A DNA stretch of 64,000 nucleotides, taken from NCBI RefSeq assembly GCF_028369055.1, contig NZ_JAQNCZ010000002.1, positions 248,001-312,000 on the forward strand, read 5' to 3'. Numbering within the stretch: position 1 is the first letter of the stretch; each line of letters starts with the position of its first letter. This stretch comes from Cognatishimia sp. SS12 (GTDB lineage: Bacteria; Pseudomonadota; Alphaproteobacteria; Rhodobacterales; Rhodobacteraceae). The notes beneath the pieces are model-generated. The model was given only the letters and a program-made list of their open reading frames with translations. It was not told the origin of the DNA and searched no databases. The translations under genes and the position numbers were made by a program. Positions 8,164 through 17,100 of the stretch are shown one piece after another.

Positions 8164-9615
8164 ATGCAACGCGACCAATCTAAAATCAATATTCCACTTT
8201 ATGTGGATCTGGACGGAACATTGGTGAAAACGGATGTTGCGCAAGAACTTCTTTGCCAGGTTGCTGCCAAGCCGATGCATTGGATCGGTTTGTTACAGTC
8301 CTCGAAACTCGGTCGTTCTGGAGTCAAAGCGTTTGTGTCTGAAAGAGCGGAGTTTGACCCCGCGAACCTCCCATATCGCGACGACGTTCTTGATTACATT
8401 CGTAATGAAAAAAGCAGAGGCCGCAAAGTTTTTCTCGCAACTGCGACGGATGCGCGGATCGCGAAAAAGATTTTTGATTATATCGGCGTTTTTGACGGCG
8501 TCATCGCCTCGGACGAAGGCAATAACCTCAAAGGTCAGGCGAAGTTGGAAGCGATCCAAAGCGCCAGCCCGGCGTTTGAGTACGTGGGAGATTCAAAAGC
8601 GGATATTCCCATCTGGAACGCGGCGCGTATCTCCGGGTTTGTAAATGCTCCTAACTCAGCGATGACTTCACTTTCGCAGACCCATGCACCTTCATTAAAT
8701 GTGCATGACGCGGTGCCTTTTGCCAAGGGCCTTTTTCGGGCCATGCGCCCACACCAATGGGCAAAGAACGCTTTGATATTATTGCCCTTATTTTTCTCGC
8801 ATCAGTACGGTCAACCGGATTTGGTTGCCCGGGCGATGTTGGCAACTTTCATGTTCTGCCTCTGCGCATCTGCGGTTTACATCGTAAATGACTTGCTAGA
8901 CATCGAGGCCGACCGAAACCATAACACCAAGAAGCATCGCCCTTTCGCCTCAGGTGAGCTGCGCCCAGCTGCGGGCGTGGGGTTTGCCCTTGTTTTGCTT
9001 TTGACGTCATTGATCATCAGCAGCCTGGCTTTTGGTTTCGCGCTTACTTTTTTGCTACTTTTGTATCTGTTTTCAACAAGTCTCTATTCGGGCTGGCTGA
9101 AACATAAGCCGATTTTCGACGTCATTGTTCTGACCTGCCTTTACACCTTGAGGGTCTTTATTGGTGGTGTTGCTATCGGCGCGGCACTCTCACCTTGGCT
9201 ACTGAATTTTTCATTGTTCTTTTTCGCGAGTTTGGCATTCATGAAACGCTTCATCGAAATGCGCAAAGTGAAAGCGGAAGGAAAAGTCATGGCCCGAGGT
9301 TATCTTGTGTCTGACCTTGAGGCGATTTTGCCCATGGGGATTGCCACCGGAGCTTTGTCTGTACTGACCCTTACGCTCTACCTAAATAGTAGATTTGTCG
9401 CTGAAACCTACGGCGCAGTTCAAATACTCTGGCTCATTGCGCCACTGACGATGTTTTGGATTTTCAGAACATGGCTAAAAGCACTGCGAGACGAAATTGA
9501 CGATGACCCGGTTGTGTTTGCGCTGCGTGACACCGTCAGCCGCATCACACTTGTCGCAACAATCTGCGTAGTGCTCACGTCGCGATTTTCGACTTTAGAG
9601 GGGCTATTGCTATGA
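8164..9615 (+). CDS. HAD phosphatase-UbiA fusion, polyprenyl-phosphate phosphoribosyltransferase type
   Basis: A 483-aa fusion. Residues ~10-185 form a HAD phosphatase (VDLDGTL, Asp15/Asp17; GDSKADIP, Asp143/Asp147). Residues ~190-480 form a UbiA-superfamily membrane domain with MRPHQWAKN and NDxxDxxxD at 242-250 followed by KKHRPFASG. These UbiA motifs match decaprenyl-phosphate 5-phosphoribosyltransferase (Rv3806c type) rather than quinone prenyltransferases. The HAD half could remove the 5-phosphate, as the separate Rv3807c-type phosphatase is thought to. The predicted product is a polyprenyl-phospho-ribose lipid. It overlaps the SMR gene by 4 bases. Confidence 0.82.
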   Translation: MQRDQSKINIPLYVDLDGTLVKTDVAQELLCQVAAKPMHWIGLLQSSKLGRSGVKAFVSERAEFDPANLPYRDDVLDYIRNEKSRGRKVFLATATDARIAKKIFDYIGVFDGVIASDEGNNLKGQAKLEAIQSASPAFEYVGDSKADIPIWNAARISGFVNAPNSAMTSLSQTHAPSLNVHDAVPFAKGLFRAMRPHQWAKNALILLPLFFSHQYGQPDLVARAMLATFMFCLCASAVYIVNDLLDIEADRNHNTKKHRPFASGELRPAAGVGFALVLLLTSLIISSLAFGFALTFLLLLYLFSTSLYSGWLKHKPIFDVIVLTCLYTLRVFIGGVAIGAALSPWLLNFSLFFFASLAFMKRFIEMRKVKAEGKVMARGYLVSDLEAILPMGIATGALSVLTLTLYLNSRFVAETYGAVQILWLIAPLTMFWIFRTWLKALRDEIDDDPVVFALRDTVSRITLVATICVVLTSRFSTLEGLLL

Positions 9616-9977
9616 GCCTAAGTGCCTTTTTACTGGTGTTTGTTTCAGTCAGCTTATCTGCTGTCGGCCAGGTTGCATTCAAACTCGGGGTGTCTGATCA
9701 GGAGCCCACAGATAGTGATGGGGTGATCAACACATTGCTTGCCTTTGCTGCATCCCCCTTCATTTGGGGCGGGATCGTAGCATATGGACTTGGGACTATT
9801 TTCTGGCTCTTTGCCCTGCAAAGGCTGGACCTGTCCCTCGCCTACCCCTTTGTCGCGATAAGTTTCATAGTGGTTTTCGCAGTTGGAATTTTCGGTCTAG
9901 GCGAGCCCTGGAACAGCACGCGCGCTTTGGGATTGATCATTATTTCGATCGGACTTGTCGTGATGGCGCGAGCCTAG
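9612..9977 (+). CDS. Small EamA/SMR-type membrane transporter (ArnE-like)
   Basis: A 121-aa protein with four transmembrane segments in the small multidrug resistance/ArnE fold. Conserved features are VGQVAFKLGV in the first helix region and LDLSLAYPFVAISFIVV in the third. Proteins of this size beside polyprenyl-phosphate sugar genes act as flippases (as ArnE/ArnF for undecaprenyl-phospho-aminoarabinose). It overlaps the HAD-UbiA gene (ATGAGC), implying translational coupling. It would move the lipid-linked pentose to the outer face for the GT39-type enzyme. Flippase function is inferred. Confidence 0.8.
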   Translation: MSLSAFLLVFVSVSLSAVGQVAFKLGVSDQEPTDSDGVINTLLAFAASPFIWGGIVAYGLGTIFWLFALQRLDLSLAYPFVAISFIVVFAVGIFGLGEPWNSTRALGLIIISIGLVVMARA

Positions 9978-10207
9978 CCCCGCGTTACCGCAAAAGCTGA
10001 ACTCAGAAGGATTTTCTGAACTCGTGGCGAGTCTTCAGCAATTACTCGAAAATAAGTTCAACGGATTCATGAACTTTGTTGCGAGGTCGAACAGCTATAG
10101 CTCGCTTGTCGTATCCAAGGCTTGATCGACACGGCTATCCTCATCGCAACTTCATCCGGAGTGAAGCGATATTCCGGCTAACCGACTGTTTTCTCTTTGT
10201 TTTCAAG

Positions 10208-10229
10208 GGAAAATGGTGCCCAGAAGAGG
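10208..10229. repeat. Proximal copy of the direct repeat, in tRNA-Leu 3' end
   Basis: A 22-base copy identical to 6195-6216. It covers the CCA end and acceptor/T-arm 3' bases of tRNA-Leu plus six bases beyond it. This is the tRNA-side att site of the island. Confidence 0.85.
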
Positions 10230-10300
10230 ACTCGAACCTCCACGTCCATACGGACACTAGCACCTGAAGCTAGCGCGTCTACCAATTCCGCCATCTGGGC
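10214..10300 (-). tRNA. tRNA-Leu(CAG)
   Basis: An 87-nt class II tRNA with encoded CCA. Read on the minus strand it begins GCCCAGATGGCGGAATTGG. The anticodon stem-loop CTAGC-TTCAGGT-GCTAG puts CAG at the anticodon. A long variable arm, the T loop GTTCGAGTC and the acceptor GCCCAGA/TCTGGGC follow. It is intact and serves as the island insertion site. Confidence 0.95.
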
Positions 10301-10577
10301 TTAGATGTCGTGAGGGGGGATTTAGAGATGTGCCGGGGGGGAGTCAACGCGATTTTTCAAGTTTTTGAAAAAATTATGTCAGCGCCATGAAAGCCCATTT
10401 TGAGGCAGGCACTGAGCAGATTTTTGGCGCAAACAAAAGCATGGTGCCTTCGGGTGCCAAAGCGTGGATCTGCGCAAAGAAACCACGATTTATTGCGCAT
10501 ATGCCGCATTTTTGAGGCTTGTTCCCAGATCGTGTGGCGGGTATTTCTCGGGGGAATTCAGGTTGCGGAGGCTTCCC

Positions 10578-11558
10578 ATGTCGAAACTCGTCACGATCTA
10601 TGGCGGTTCTGGTTTTGTCGGGCGCTATATTGCGCGTCGCATGGCCAAAGAAGGCTGGCGCGTGCGCGTCGCCGTGCGTCGCCCCAATGAGGCGATGTTT
10701 GTGAAGCCCTACGGCGCTGTTGGTCAAGTTGAACCGGTGCTCTGCAACATCCGGGATGATGCTTCGGTGGCGCGGGCGATGGCGGGCGCTGATGCTGTCA
10801 TCAATTGTGTTGGCATATTGGCCGAGGACGGGAAGAACAGCTTTGAAGCCGTTCAGACCGAAGGCGCAGCGCGCATCGCGCGCAGTGCGGCCGAGGCCGG
10901 CATCACACGTTTGGTCCACCTCTCAGCGCTGGGCGCGGATGCGGATTCTGACAGCGAATATGCCCGGACCAAGGCTGCGGGCGAGGCGGCGGTGCAAGAG
11001 CATATGCCAAGCGCCGTTATCTTGCGGCCCTCGGTGATCTTTGGCCCAGAAGATCAATTCTTTAACAAATTTGCCAGCATGTCCCGCCTGAGCCCGCTGT
11101 TGCCGCTGGTGGGGGGCAATAGCAAATTCCAACCTGTTTACGTCGATGATGTTGCCCAGGCAGCGGTCAATGCCGTGCTTGGGGATGCAAGCGGGATTTA
11201 CGAGTTGGGCGGGCCAGAGGTGAAAACCCTGAGCGCGCTGATCAAAGACATGCTGGCGGTGATCAACCGCCGCAAGCTGGTTCTCAATCTGCCGTTCTTT
11301 GTCGGTGGTCTGCTGGGCTTTGGCTTTGACCTGCTGCAGAAAATCACGCTTGGGCTCTTCAATAACTCGGTTCTCACACGTGATCAGGTCAAGCTGCTGC
11401 GCAGCGACAATATCGTGTCTGGGGCGCAGCCCGGCCTGACAGATTTGGGCGTGACGCCAACGCCTGCGGAATTGGTGATGCCAGATTACCTCTGGCGCTT
11501 CCGCCCCAACGGTCAGTTTGATGCGATCAAGCAATCTGCCAAGAACCTGCAGGTCTAA
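10578..11558 (+). CDS. NAD(P)-binding epimerase, complex I NDUFA9-like
   Basis: A 326-aa extended/atypical SDR. The Rossmann motif is at the very start (IYGGSGFVGRYIARRM). VINCVGIL and VHLSALGAD follow, with the YARTKAAGE segment holding the Tyr/Lys positions, then RPSVIFGPEDQFFNKFA, which is characteristic of the NDUFA9-type complex I-associated family. Alphaproteobacterial homologues are often single genes of uncertain role, thought to bind NADPH and assist complex I or quinone metabolism. The ATG at 10578 follows a CGGAGG ribosome site. A terminator hairpin follows at 11582. Confidence 0.88.
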   Translation: MSKLVTIYGGSGFVGRYIARRMAKEGWRVRVAVRRPNEAMFVKPYGAVGQVEPVLCNIRDDASVARAMAGADAVINCVGILAEDGKNSFEAVQTEGAARIARSAAEAGITRLVHLSALGADADSDSEYARTKAAGEAAVQEHMPSAVILRPSVIFGPEDQFFNKFASMSRLSPLLPLVGGNSKFQPVYVDDVAQAAVNAVLGDASGIYELGGPEVKTLSALIKDMLAVINRRKLVLNLPFFVGGLLGFGFDLLQKITLGLFNNSVLTRDQVKLLRSDNIVSGAQPGLTDLGVTPTPAELVMPDYLWRFRPNGQFDAIKQSAKNLQV

Positions 11559-11581
11559 GGCACGCTGCTGATCACCAAAAC

Positions 11582-11606
11582 AAAACGGGCCTGCGGGCCC
11601 GTTTTT
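11582..11606 (+). terminator. Rho-independent terminator after the NDUFA9-like gene
   Basis: An inverted repeat with 9-bp stem AAAACGGGC / GCCCGTTTT, a six-base loop and a T run on the 3' side. It lies 23 nt after the stop. The A run on the other side lets it also serve the convergent uppP gene. Confidence 0.85.
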
Positions 11607-11610
11607 TGTG

Positions 11611-12414
11611 TCAGCTATAGGCGATGAACAGCAGGGCCGCGCCGAGGATAACGCGATAAATCACATAGGGCGTAAAGCTGACGGTGCGCAGGAGCATCAT
11701 CATGAATTTCAACGCCAGCAACGCCGCCCCAAACGACAGGGCCACCGCAATCGCGGCGTCCAAGGCCTGTCGCGCGGTCAAATCAAATCCGGTGTCCAGC
11801 AGCAGATAGCCACCGCTGGCCAAAATGGCCGGGATGCTCATCAGCATGGCAATGCGCGCTGCGGATTCGCGGTCATAGCCAAGGGCGCGCGCGCCGGTGA
11901 TGGTAATGCCCGAGCGCGAGGTGCCGGGGATCAGCGCAATCGCCTGCCAGAGGCCAAGAAGGATGGCGTCTTTCAGGGTCCAGTCTGCCATGTCTTTCTG
12001 CAGACCTCCGCGTCGGTCCATCCACCAAAGCAGCAGGCCAAAGCCCAGCATGGTCCAGCCAATGGTCTTGATCGACCGCAGCTGATCATTCAATCCGCTG
12101 GCGGCAAGGAACACGCCAAACAGGACAACCGGGATTGTTGCGATCATCAAGAGGAGCGCCAGACGTGCGCCCGGGTCCTGGGTGTCGCCACGCGCGAGTT
12201 TTGGCAGCCCGATCAGGCCCAGACGCACATCGCGCCAAAAGAACAGGACAACCGCGCCAAGCGTGCCGATGTGTACGGCCACATCGAGAAACTGCCCCTG
12301 ATCCTCTGTGCCGATGGCGGCGGGCAACAAGATGAGATGCCCAGAGGATGAAATTGGCAAAAACTCGGTAATACCTTGGATCAAGGCGAGAAGAATCAGG
12401 TGATAAAGGGTCAT
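11611..12414 (-). CDS. uppP: Undecaprenyl-diphosphate phosphatase UppP (BacA)
   Basis: A 267-aa integral membrane enzyme that dephosphorylates undecaprenyl diphosphate to recycle the lipid carrier for peptidoglycan and other envelope glycans. Both active-site motifs are visible: GITEFLPISSSGHLIL near the N-terminus and PGTSRSGITITGA mid-protein. About eight hydrophobic segments follow. The ATG at 12414 gives the canonical short N-terminus before the first motif, so the longer open frame to 12477 is not used. The gene is monocistronic and convergent with the NDUFA9-like gene. Confidence 0.95.
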   Translation of the reverse strand: MTLYHLILLALIQGITEFLPISSSGHLILLPAAIGTEDQGQFLDVAVHIGTLGAVVLFFWRDVRLGLIGLPKLARGDTQDPGARLALLLMIATIPVVLFGVFLAASGLNDQLRSIKTIGWTMLGFGLLLWWMDRRGGLQKDMADWTLKDAILLGLWQAIALIPGTSRSGITITGARALGYDRESAARIAMLMSIPAILASGGYLLLDTGFDLTARQALDAAIAVALSFGAALLALKFMMMLLRTVSFTPYVIYRVILGAALLFIAYS

Positions 12415-12631
12415 GAAAAATGTCCAACTGCTCTGACTTTGGGTATAAACCAGCGGGAAATGATTTCCAGAACCCATTTAGGGCCGGATCGGAATTACTT
12501 TTTTGAAATTTTTTGACAATAGCGACCCGGAAGTCTCAAAAAAGTGAATTTAGGTAAACTCTGCTGACTTTTATGTCCGGATGGCTTTGTTTACACAGGC
12601 CCGACGAATTGAATTTGCGGGAGGTCGCCCC

Positions 12632-14065
12632 ATGGCCAAGCAGCCAATGCTGAAATTTGTGTCTGTTGATCGGGATATGCCCGAGAAACGCGCAGCTGAC
12701 GAGCGTAACAAAGACTATAATGAAATTTACGCCGCCTACGCGACGGCCAAGGCCGAAGAACAGGCAAGCCGCTGTTCGCAGTGCGGCGTGCCGTATTGCC
12801 AGTCCCATTGCCCCTTGCACAACAACATTCCCGATTGGCTGCGCCTTACCGCGACCGGGCGTTTGCAAGAAGCCTATGAAGTTTCGCAAGCCACCAATAC
12901 CTTTCCCGAGATCTGCGGGCGGATCTGCCCGCAGGACCGTCTCTGCGAAGGCAACTGCGTGATCGAACAATCCGGCCACGGCACCGTGACCATCGGCTCT
13001 GTCGAAAAATACATCACCGACACCGCTTGGGAAAACGGCTGGGTCAAACCGGCCGCGCCAACAGTTGAGCGCAGCGAAAGCGTGGGTATCATCGGGGCCG
13101 GCCCCGGTGGTCTGGCGGCTGCAGACATGTTGCGCCGCGCGGGCGTTCAAGTGACGGTCTATGATCGCTACGATCGCTCCGGCGGCCTGCTGACCTACGG
13201 TATTCCGGGCTTTAAGCTGGAAAAAGACATCGTGATGCGCCGCCATGACCAGCTGGTTGCTGGTGGCGTGACCTTCAAACTGAACACTGAGGTCGGCAAG
13301 GACATTTCCTTTGACGACATCCGCAAGGCCCATGATGCGGTGATCATCGCGACCGGCGTCTATAAATCGCGCGACCTGAAAGGGCCGGGCGCGGGGGCCG
13401 AAGGTATTGTGAAGGCGCTGGATTATCTGACTGCCTCCAACCGCCTTAGCTTTGGCGACGCCGTGCCAGAAATCGACAGCGGCGCGCTGAATGCCAAAGG
13501 CAAGAAAGTTGTGGTGATCGGCGGCGGCGACACGGCGATGGATTGCGTGCGCACCGCCATCCGTCAGGGTGCCGACAGCGTCAAATGTCTCTATCGTCGC
13601 GACCGCGCCAATATGCCCGGCTCGCAGCGCGAAACCCAGAACGCCGAAGAAGAAGGCGTGGTCTTTGAATGGCTCGCTGCGCCCAAAGGGTTCGCGGGCG
13701 ATCCTGTCACTGGCGTCATGGTGCAGCGTATGCGGTTGGGCCAGCCAGATGCCTCCGGGCGCCAAAGCCCCGAGGTCATCGAAGGCGCAGATTACGTTGA
13801 AGAGGCTGATCTGGTAATCAAGGCCTTGGGCTTTGAACCAGAAGACCTGCCAACCCTTTGGGATCAACCAGAGCTGGAGGTGACGCGCTGGGGCACCGTA
13901 AAGGCCGAATTTACCACCGGGGCAACCGCGCTGGAAGGTGTCTATGCCGTGGGCGACATCGTGCGCGGTGCATCGCTTGTGGTTTGGGCAATCCGCGATG
14001 GCCGTGATTGCGCCGAGGCGATCCTGACCAAGCTGAACGCCGCGCAAACCGTCGCAGCCGAATAA
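12632..14065 (+). CDS. gltD: Glutamate synthase small subunit GltD
   Basis: A 477-aa beta subunit of NADPH-dependent glutamate synthase, passing electrons from NAD(P)H through FAD to the large subunit. Low-potential 4Fe-4S ligands are visible as Cys48, Cys51, Cys56, Cys60 (RCSQCGVPYCQSHC) and CGRICPQDRLCEGNC. The FAD site is GAGPGGLAAA and the NADPH site is VVVIGGGDTAMD. The C-terminal GDIVRGASLVVWAIRDG is typical. The ATG at 12632 has a GGGAGG ribosome site. It precedes gltB by 108 nt, the reverse of the common gltB-gltD order. Together they assimilate ammonia with glutamine synthetase. Confidence 0.96.
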   Translation: MAKQPMLKFVSVDRDMPEKRAADERNKDYNEIYAAYATAKAEEQASRCSQCGVPYCQSHCPLHNNIPDWLRLTATGRLQEAYEVSQATNTFPEICGRICPQDRLCEGNCVIEQSGHGTVTIGSVEKYITDTAWENGWVKPAAPTVERSESVGIIGAGPGGLAAADMLRRAGVQVTVYDRYDRSGGLLTYGIPGFKLEKDIVMRRHDQLVAGGVTFKLNTEVGKDISFDDIRKAHDAVIIATGVYKSRDLKGPGAGAEGIVKALDYLTASNRLSFGDAVPEIDSGALNAKGKKVVVIGGGDTAMDCVRTAIRQGADSVKCLYRRDRANMPGSQRETQNAEEEGVVFEWLAAPKGFAGDPVTGVMVQRMRLGQPDASGRQSPEVIEGADYVEEADLVIKALGFEPEDLPTLWDQPELEVTRWGTVKAEFTTGATALEGVYAVGDIVRGASLVVWAIRDGRDCAEAILTKLNAAQTVAAE

Positions 14066-14173
14066 GCCATTTGGCGTGCGGCCCCGCGCCGCCGCCGTCC
14101 CCAATATCGCCCAAGCTGGAACCATCCGCTTTGGTGCACCGAATGACCTGCCGAGTGAGGGAAGGGTTAAGAC

Positions 14174-17100
14174 ATGACAAAATTTGATGAAAACTGGGTC
14201 CGCTCAGAGGAAGCAAAGCGCAAATATCTGGCCGAAAATGGTCTTTATGACGAAAGCGAAGAGCATTCGTCCTGTGGCGTTGGCCTCGTTGTTGCGGTGG
14301 ATGGCAAAAAAAGCCGCAAGGTTGTCGAAGCGGGTATCAACGCCCTGAAAGCAATCTGGCACCGCGGTGCTGTCGACGCAGATGGCAAGACCGGCGATGG
14401 CGCAGGTATTCACGTTCAGATCCCTGTACCATTTTTCTACGATCAGATCCGCCGCACCGGGCATGAGCCCAAGAAAGATGAACTGATCGCAGTGGGTCAG
14501 GTGTTTTTGCCGCGCACGGATTTCGGCAAACAGGAAACCTGCCGTACCATCGTTGAATCCGAAGTGCTGCGGATGGGCTACCGCATTTATGGCTGGCGTC
14601 ACGTGCCGGTCGATGTGACCTGCCTGGGCGAAAAAGCCAATGCAACCCGCCCCGAGATTGAGCAGATCCTGATCTCAAATTCCAAAGGCGTCGACGAAGA
14701 AACCTTTGAGCGCGAGCTTTACGTGATCCGCCGCCGGATCGAAAAGAAAGCCGCCGCTGCCGGTGTTGGTGAGCTTTATATCGCTTCACTCTCTTGCCGC
14801 TCGATCATCTACAAAGGCATGATGCTGGCCGAGCAGGTTGCTGTATTTTACCCGGACCTGCAGGACGAACGCTTTGAAAGCTCCTTTGCGATCTATCACC
14901 AGCGGTATTCGACCAATACCTTCCCGCAATGGTGGCTGGCGCAGCCGTTCCGCATGTTGGCGCATAACGGTGAAATCAACACGCTCAAGGGCAACGTCAA
15001 CTGGATGAAGTCCCATGAAATCCGCATGGCGTCGGATTATTTCGGCGATCTCGCGGATGACATCAAACCTATTGTTCCAAGCGGTGCCTCGGATTCTGCG
15101 GCGCTGGATGGTGTGTTCGAAGTTTTCGTGCGCGCCGGGCGTTCTGCACCCATGGCAAAAACCATGCTGGTGCCTGAAAGCTGGTCCAAACAGGCGGTGG
15201 AATTGCCGCAAAGCTGGATCGACATGTATTCCTACTGCAATTCCGTGATGGAACCTTGGGACGGTCCGGCCGCATTGGCGATGACCGATGGCCGCTGGGT
15301 CTGCGCCGGTCTTGACCGCAATGGCCTGCGTCCCATGCGTTACGTCGTCACCGGCGATGGCCTGCTGATCTCAGGCTCCGAAGCGGGCATGGTGCCGATT
15401 GAAGAATCCCAAGTGGTGGAAAAAGGCGCGCTTGGCCCCGGTCAGATGATTGCCGTCGATATGGCCGAAGGCAAACTCTACCATGATACTGAAATTAAAG
15501 ATAAACTTGCCAACGCCCGCCCCTATGGCGAATGGGTTGGCAAGATCCGCAACCTGGATACAGAGCTGAGCAAGGTCACAGAAAAGCCGATTTTTACAGG
15601 CGATGAATTGCGCCAGCGTCAGATCGCGGCAGGCTATTCCATCGAAGAGCTGGAGCAGATCCTCGCGCCGATGGCCGAGGACGCAAAAGAAGCCTTGGCT
15701 TCGATGGGCGATGACACGCCAAGTGCGGTTCTGTCCAACAAATATCGTCCGCTGAGCCATTTCTTCCGCCAGAACTTTAGCCAGGTGACAAACCCGCCGA
15801 TCGACAGTCTGCGCGAATTCCGCGTGATGTCTTTGAAGACGCGGTTTGGCAACCTCAAGAACGTGCTGGACGAAGACGGCTCGCAAACCGAAATCATCAT
15901 GCTGGACAGCCCCTTTGTGGGCAATGCGCAGTTTGATGCGTTGCTGGATGCCTTTGACGATACGGTTGTGCATATCGACTGTACCTTCCCCGTTGGCGGC
16001 AAAGACGGCGCACTGCGCGACGCACTGGAGCGGATTCGGGCTGAGACCGAAGATGCTGTCCGGTCCGGGGCCGGTCACATCATTCTGAGTGACAAGGGCC
16101 AGAACGCGGAGCGCGTGGCGATGCCAATGATCCTGGCGACCTCTGCGGTCCACAGCCATCTGACGCGCAAAGGCCTGCGCACCTTCTGTTCGCTGAACGT
16201 ACAATCCGCAGAATGCATCGACCCGCATTACTTTGCGGTGCTGATCGGGGCTGGCGCGACCGTCGTCAACGCCTATCTGGCCGAAGACTCCCTGGCAGAT
16301 CGCATTCAGCGTGGCCTGCTGGATATTGACCTGACAACCGCAATTGCGCGCTATCGCGAAGCGATTGATGCCGGCTTGCTCAAGATCATGGCCAAGATGG
16401 GGATCTCGGTGATCTCCTCCTATCGCGGGGGTCTGAACTTCGAAGCTGTCGGCCTGTCACGCGCAATGTGCGCCGAATATTTCCCCGGCATGACCTCGCG
16501 GATTTCCGGCATTGGTGTGTCGGGTATTCAGAAGAAATCCGAAAGCGTGCATGCCCGCGGTTTCCAAGCTGAAAGCAAAGTGCTGCCGATTGGTGGGTTT
16601 TATAAGGCGCGCAAATCCGGCGAGACCCACGCCTGGGAAGCGCAGACCATGCATATGATGCAGGCCGCCTGTAACCGCGCCTCTTACGAGTTGTGGAAAC
16701 AGTATTCGGCCAAGATGCGGTCCAACCCGCCAATCCATCTGCGCGACCTTCTGGATATCAAACCGCTGGGCAAATCGATCCCGATTGAAGAGGTGGAATC
16801 CATCACGTCCATCCGCAAACGCTTTGTCACGCCTGGCATGAGCCTTGGCGCGCTGAGCCCGGAGGCCCACAAAACGCTGAACGTCGCGATGAACCGCATC
16901 GGGGCGAAATCAGACTCAGGTGAGGGCGGCGAAGATCCGGCGCATTTCGTGCCAGAGCCAAATGGCGACAACCCGTCTGCGAAAATCAAACAGGTGGCTT
17001 CCGGCCGTTTTGGCGTGACGGCCGAATACCTCAACCAGTGTGAAGAGCTGGAAATCAAGGTTGCGCAAGGTGCAAAACCGGGTGAGGGCGGCCAGCTGCC

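Larger units (their letters stand above)
6195..10229. mobile_element. Genomic island at tRNA-Leu(CAG), integrase absent
   Basis: About 4 kb bounded by the 22-base direct repeats at 6195-6216 and 10208-10229. The intact tRNA is at the right end with its 3' end facing the island. The DNA inside is visibly richer in A/T than the flanks. Cargo is three envelope-glycan genes: a GT39-type glycosyltransferase, a HAD-UbiA fusion and an SMR-type transporter. No recombinase or plasmid functions are visible, so it is probably a decayed, immobile integration. The repeat and tRNA arrangement are seen directly. Transfer is inferred. Confidence 0.75.

Noticed and set aside
10076-10267. A 63-codon open frame running into the tRNA-Leu
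   Set aside because: Its C-terminal part is antisense to the tRNA, a common false protein at this tRNA type, and the rest resembles no family.
10350-10378. A/T-rich inverted repeat (TTTTTCAA / TTGAAAAA) right of tRNA-Leu
   Set aside because: It lies upstream, not downstream, of the tRNA transcript and before a plus-strand gene 200 nt away. No terminator role can be supported.
12536-14125. A long open frame on the minus strand opposite gltD
   Set aside because: It is a GC-driven shadow of a clear gltD. The translation is His/Arg/Gly-rich without any recognisable domain.
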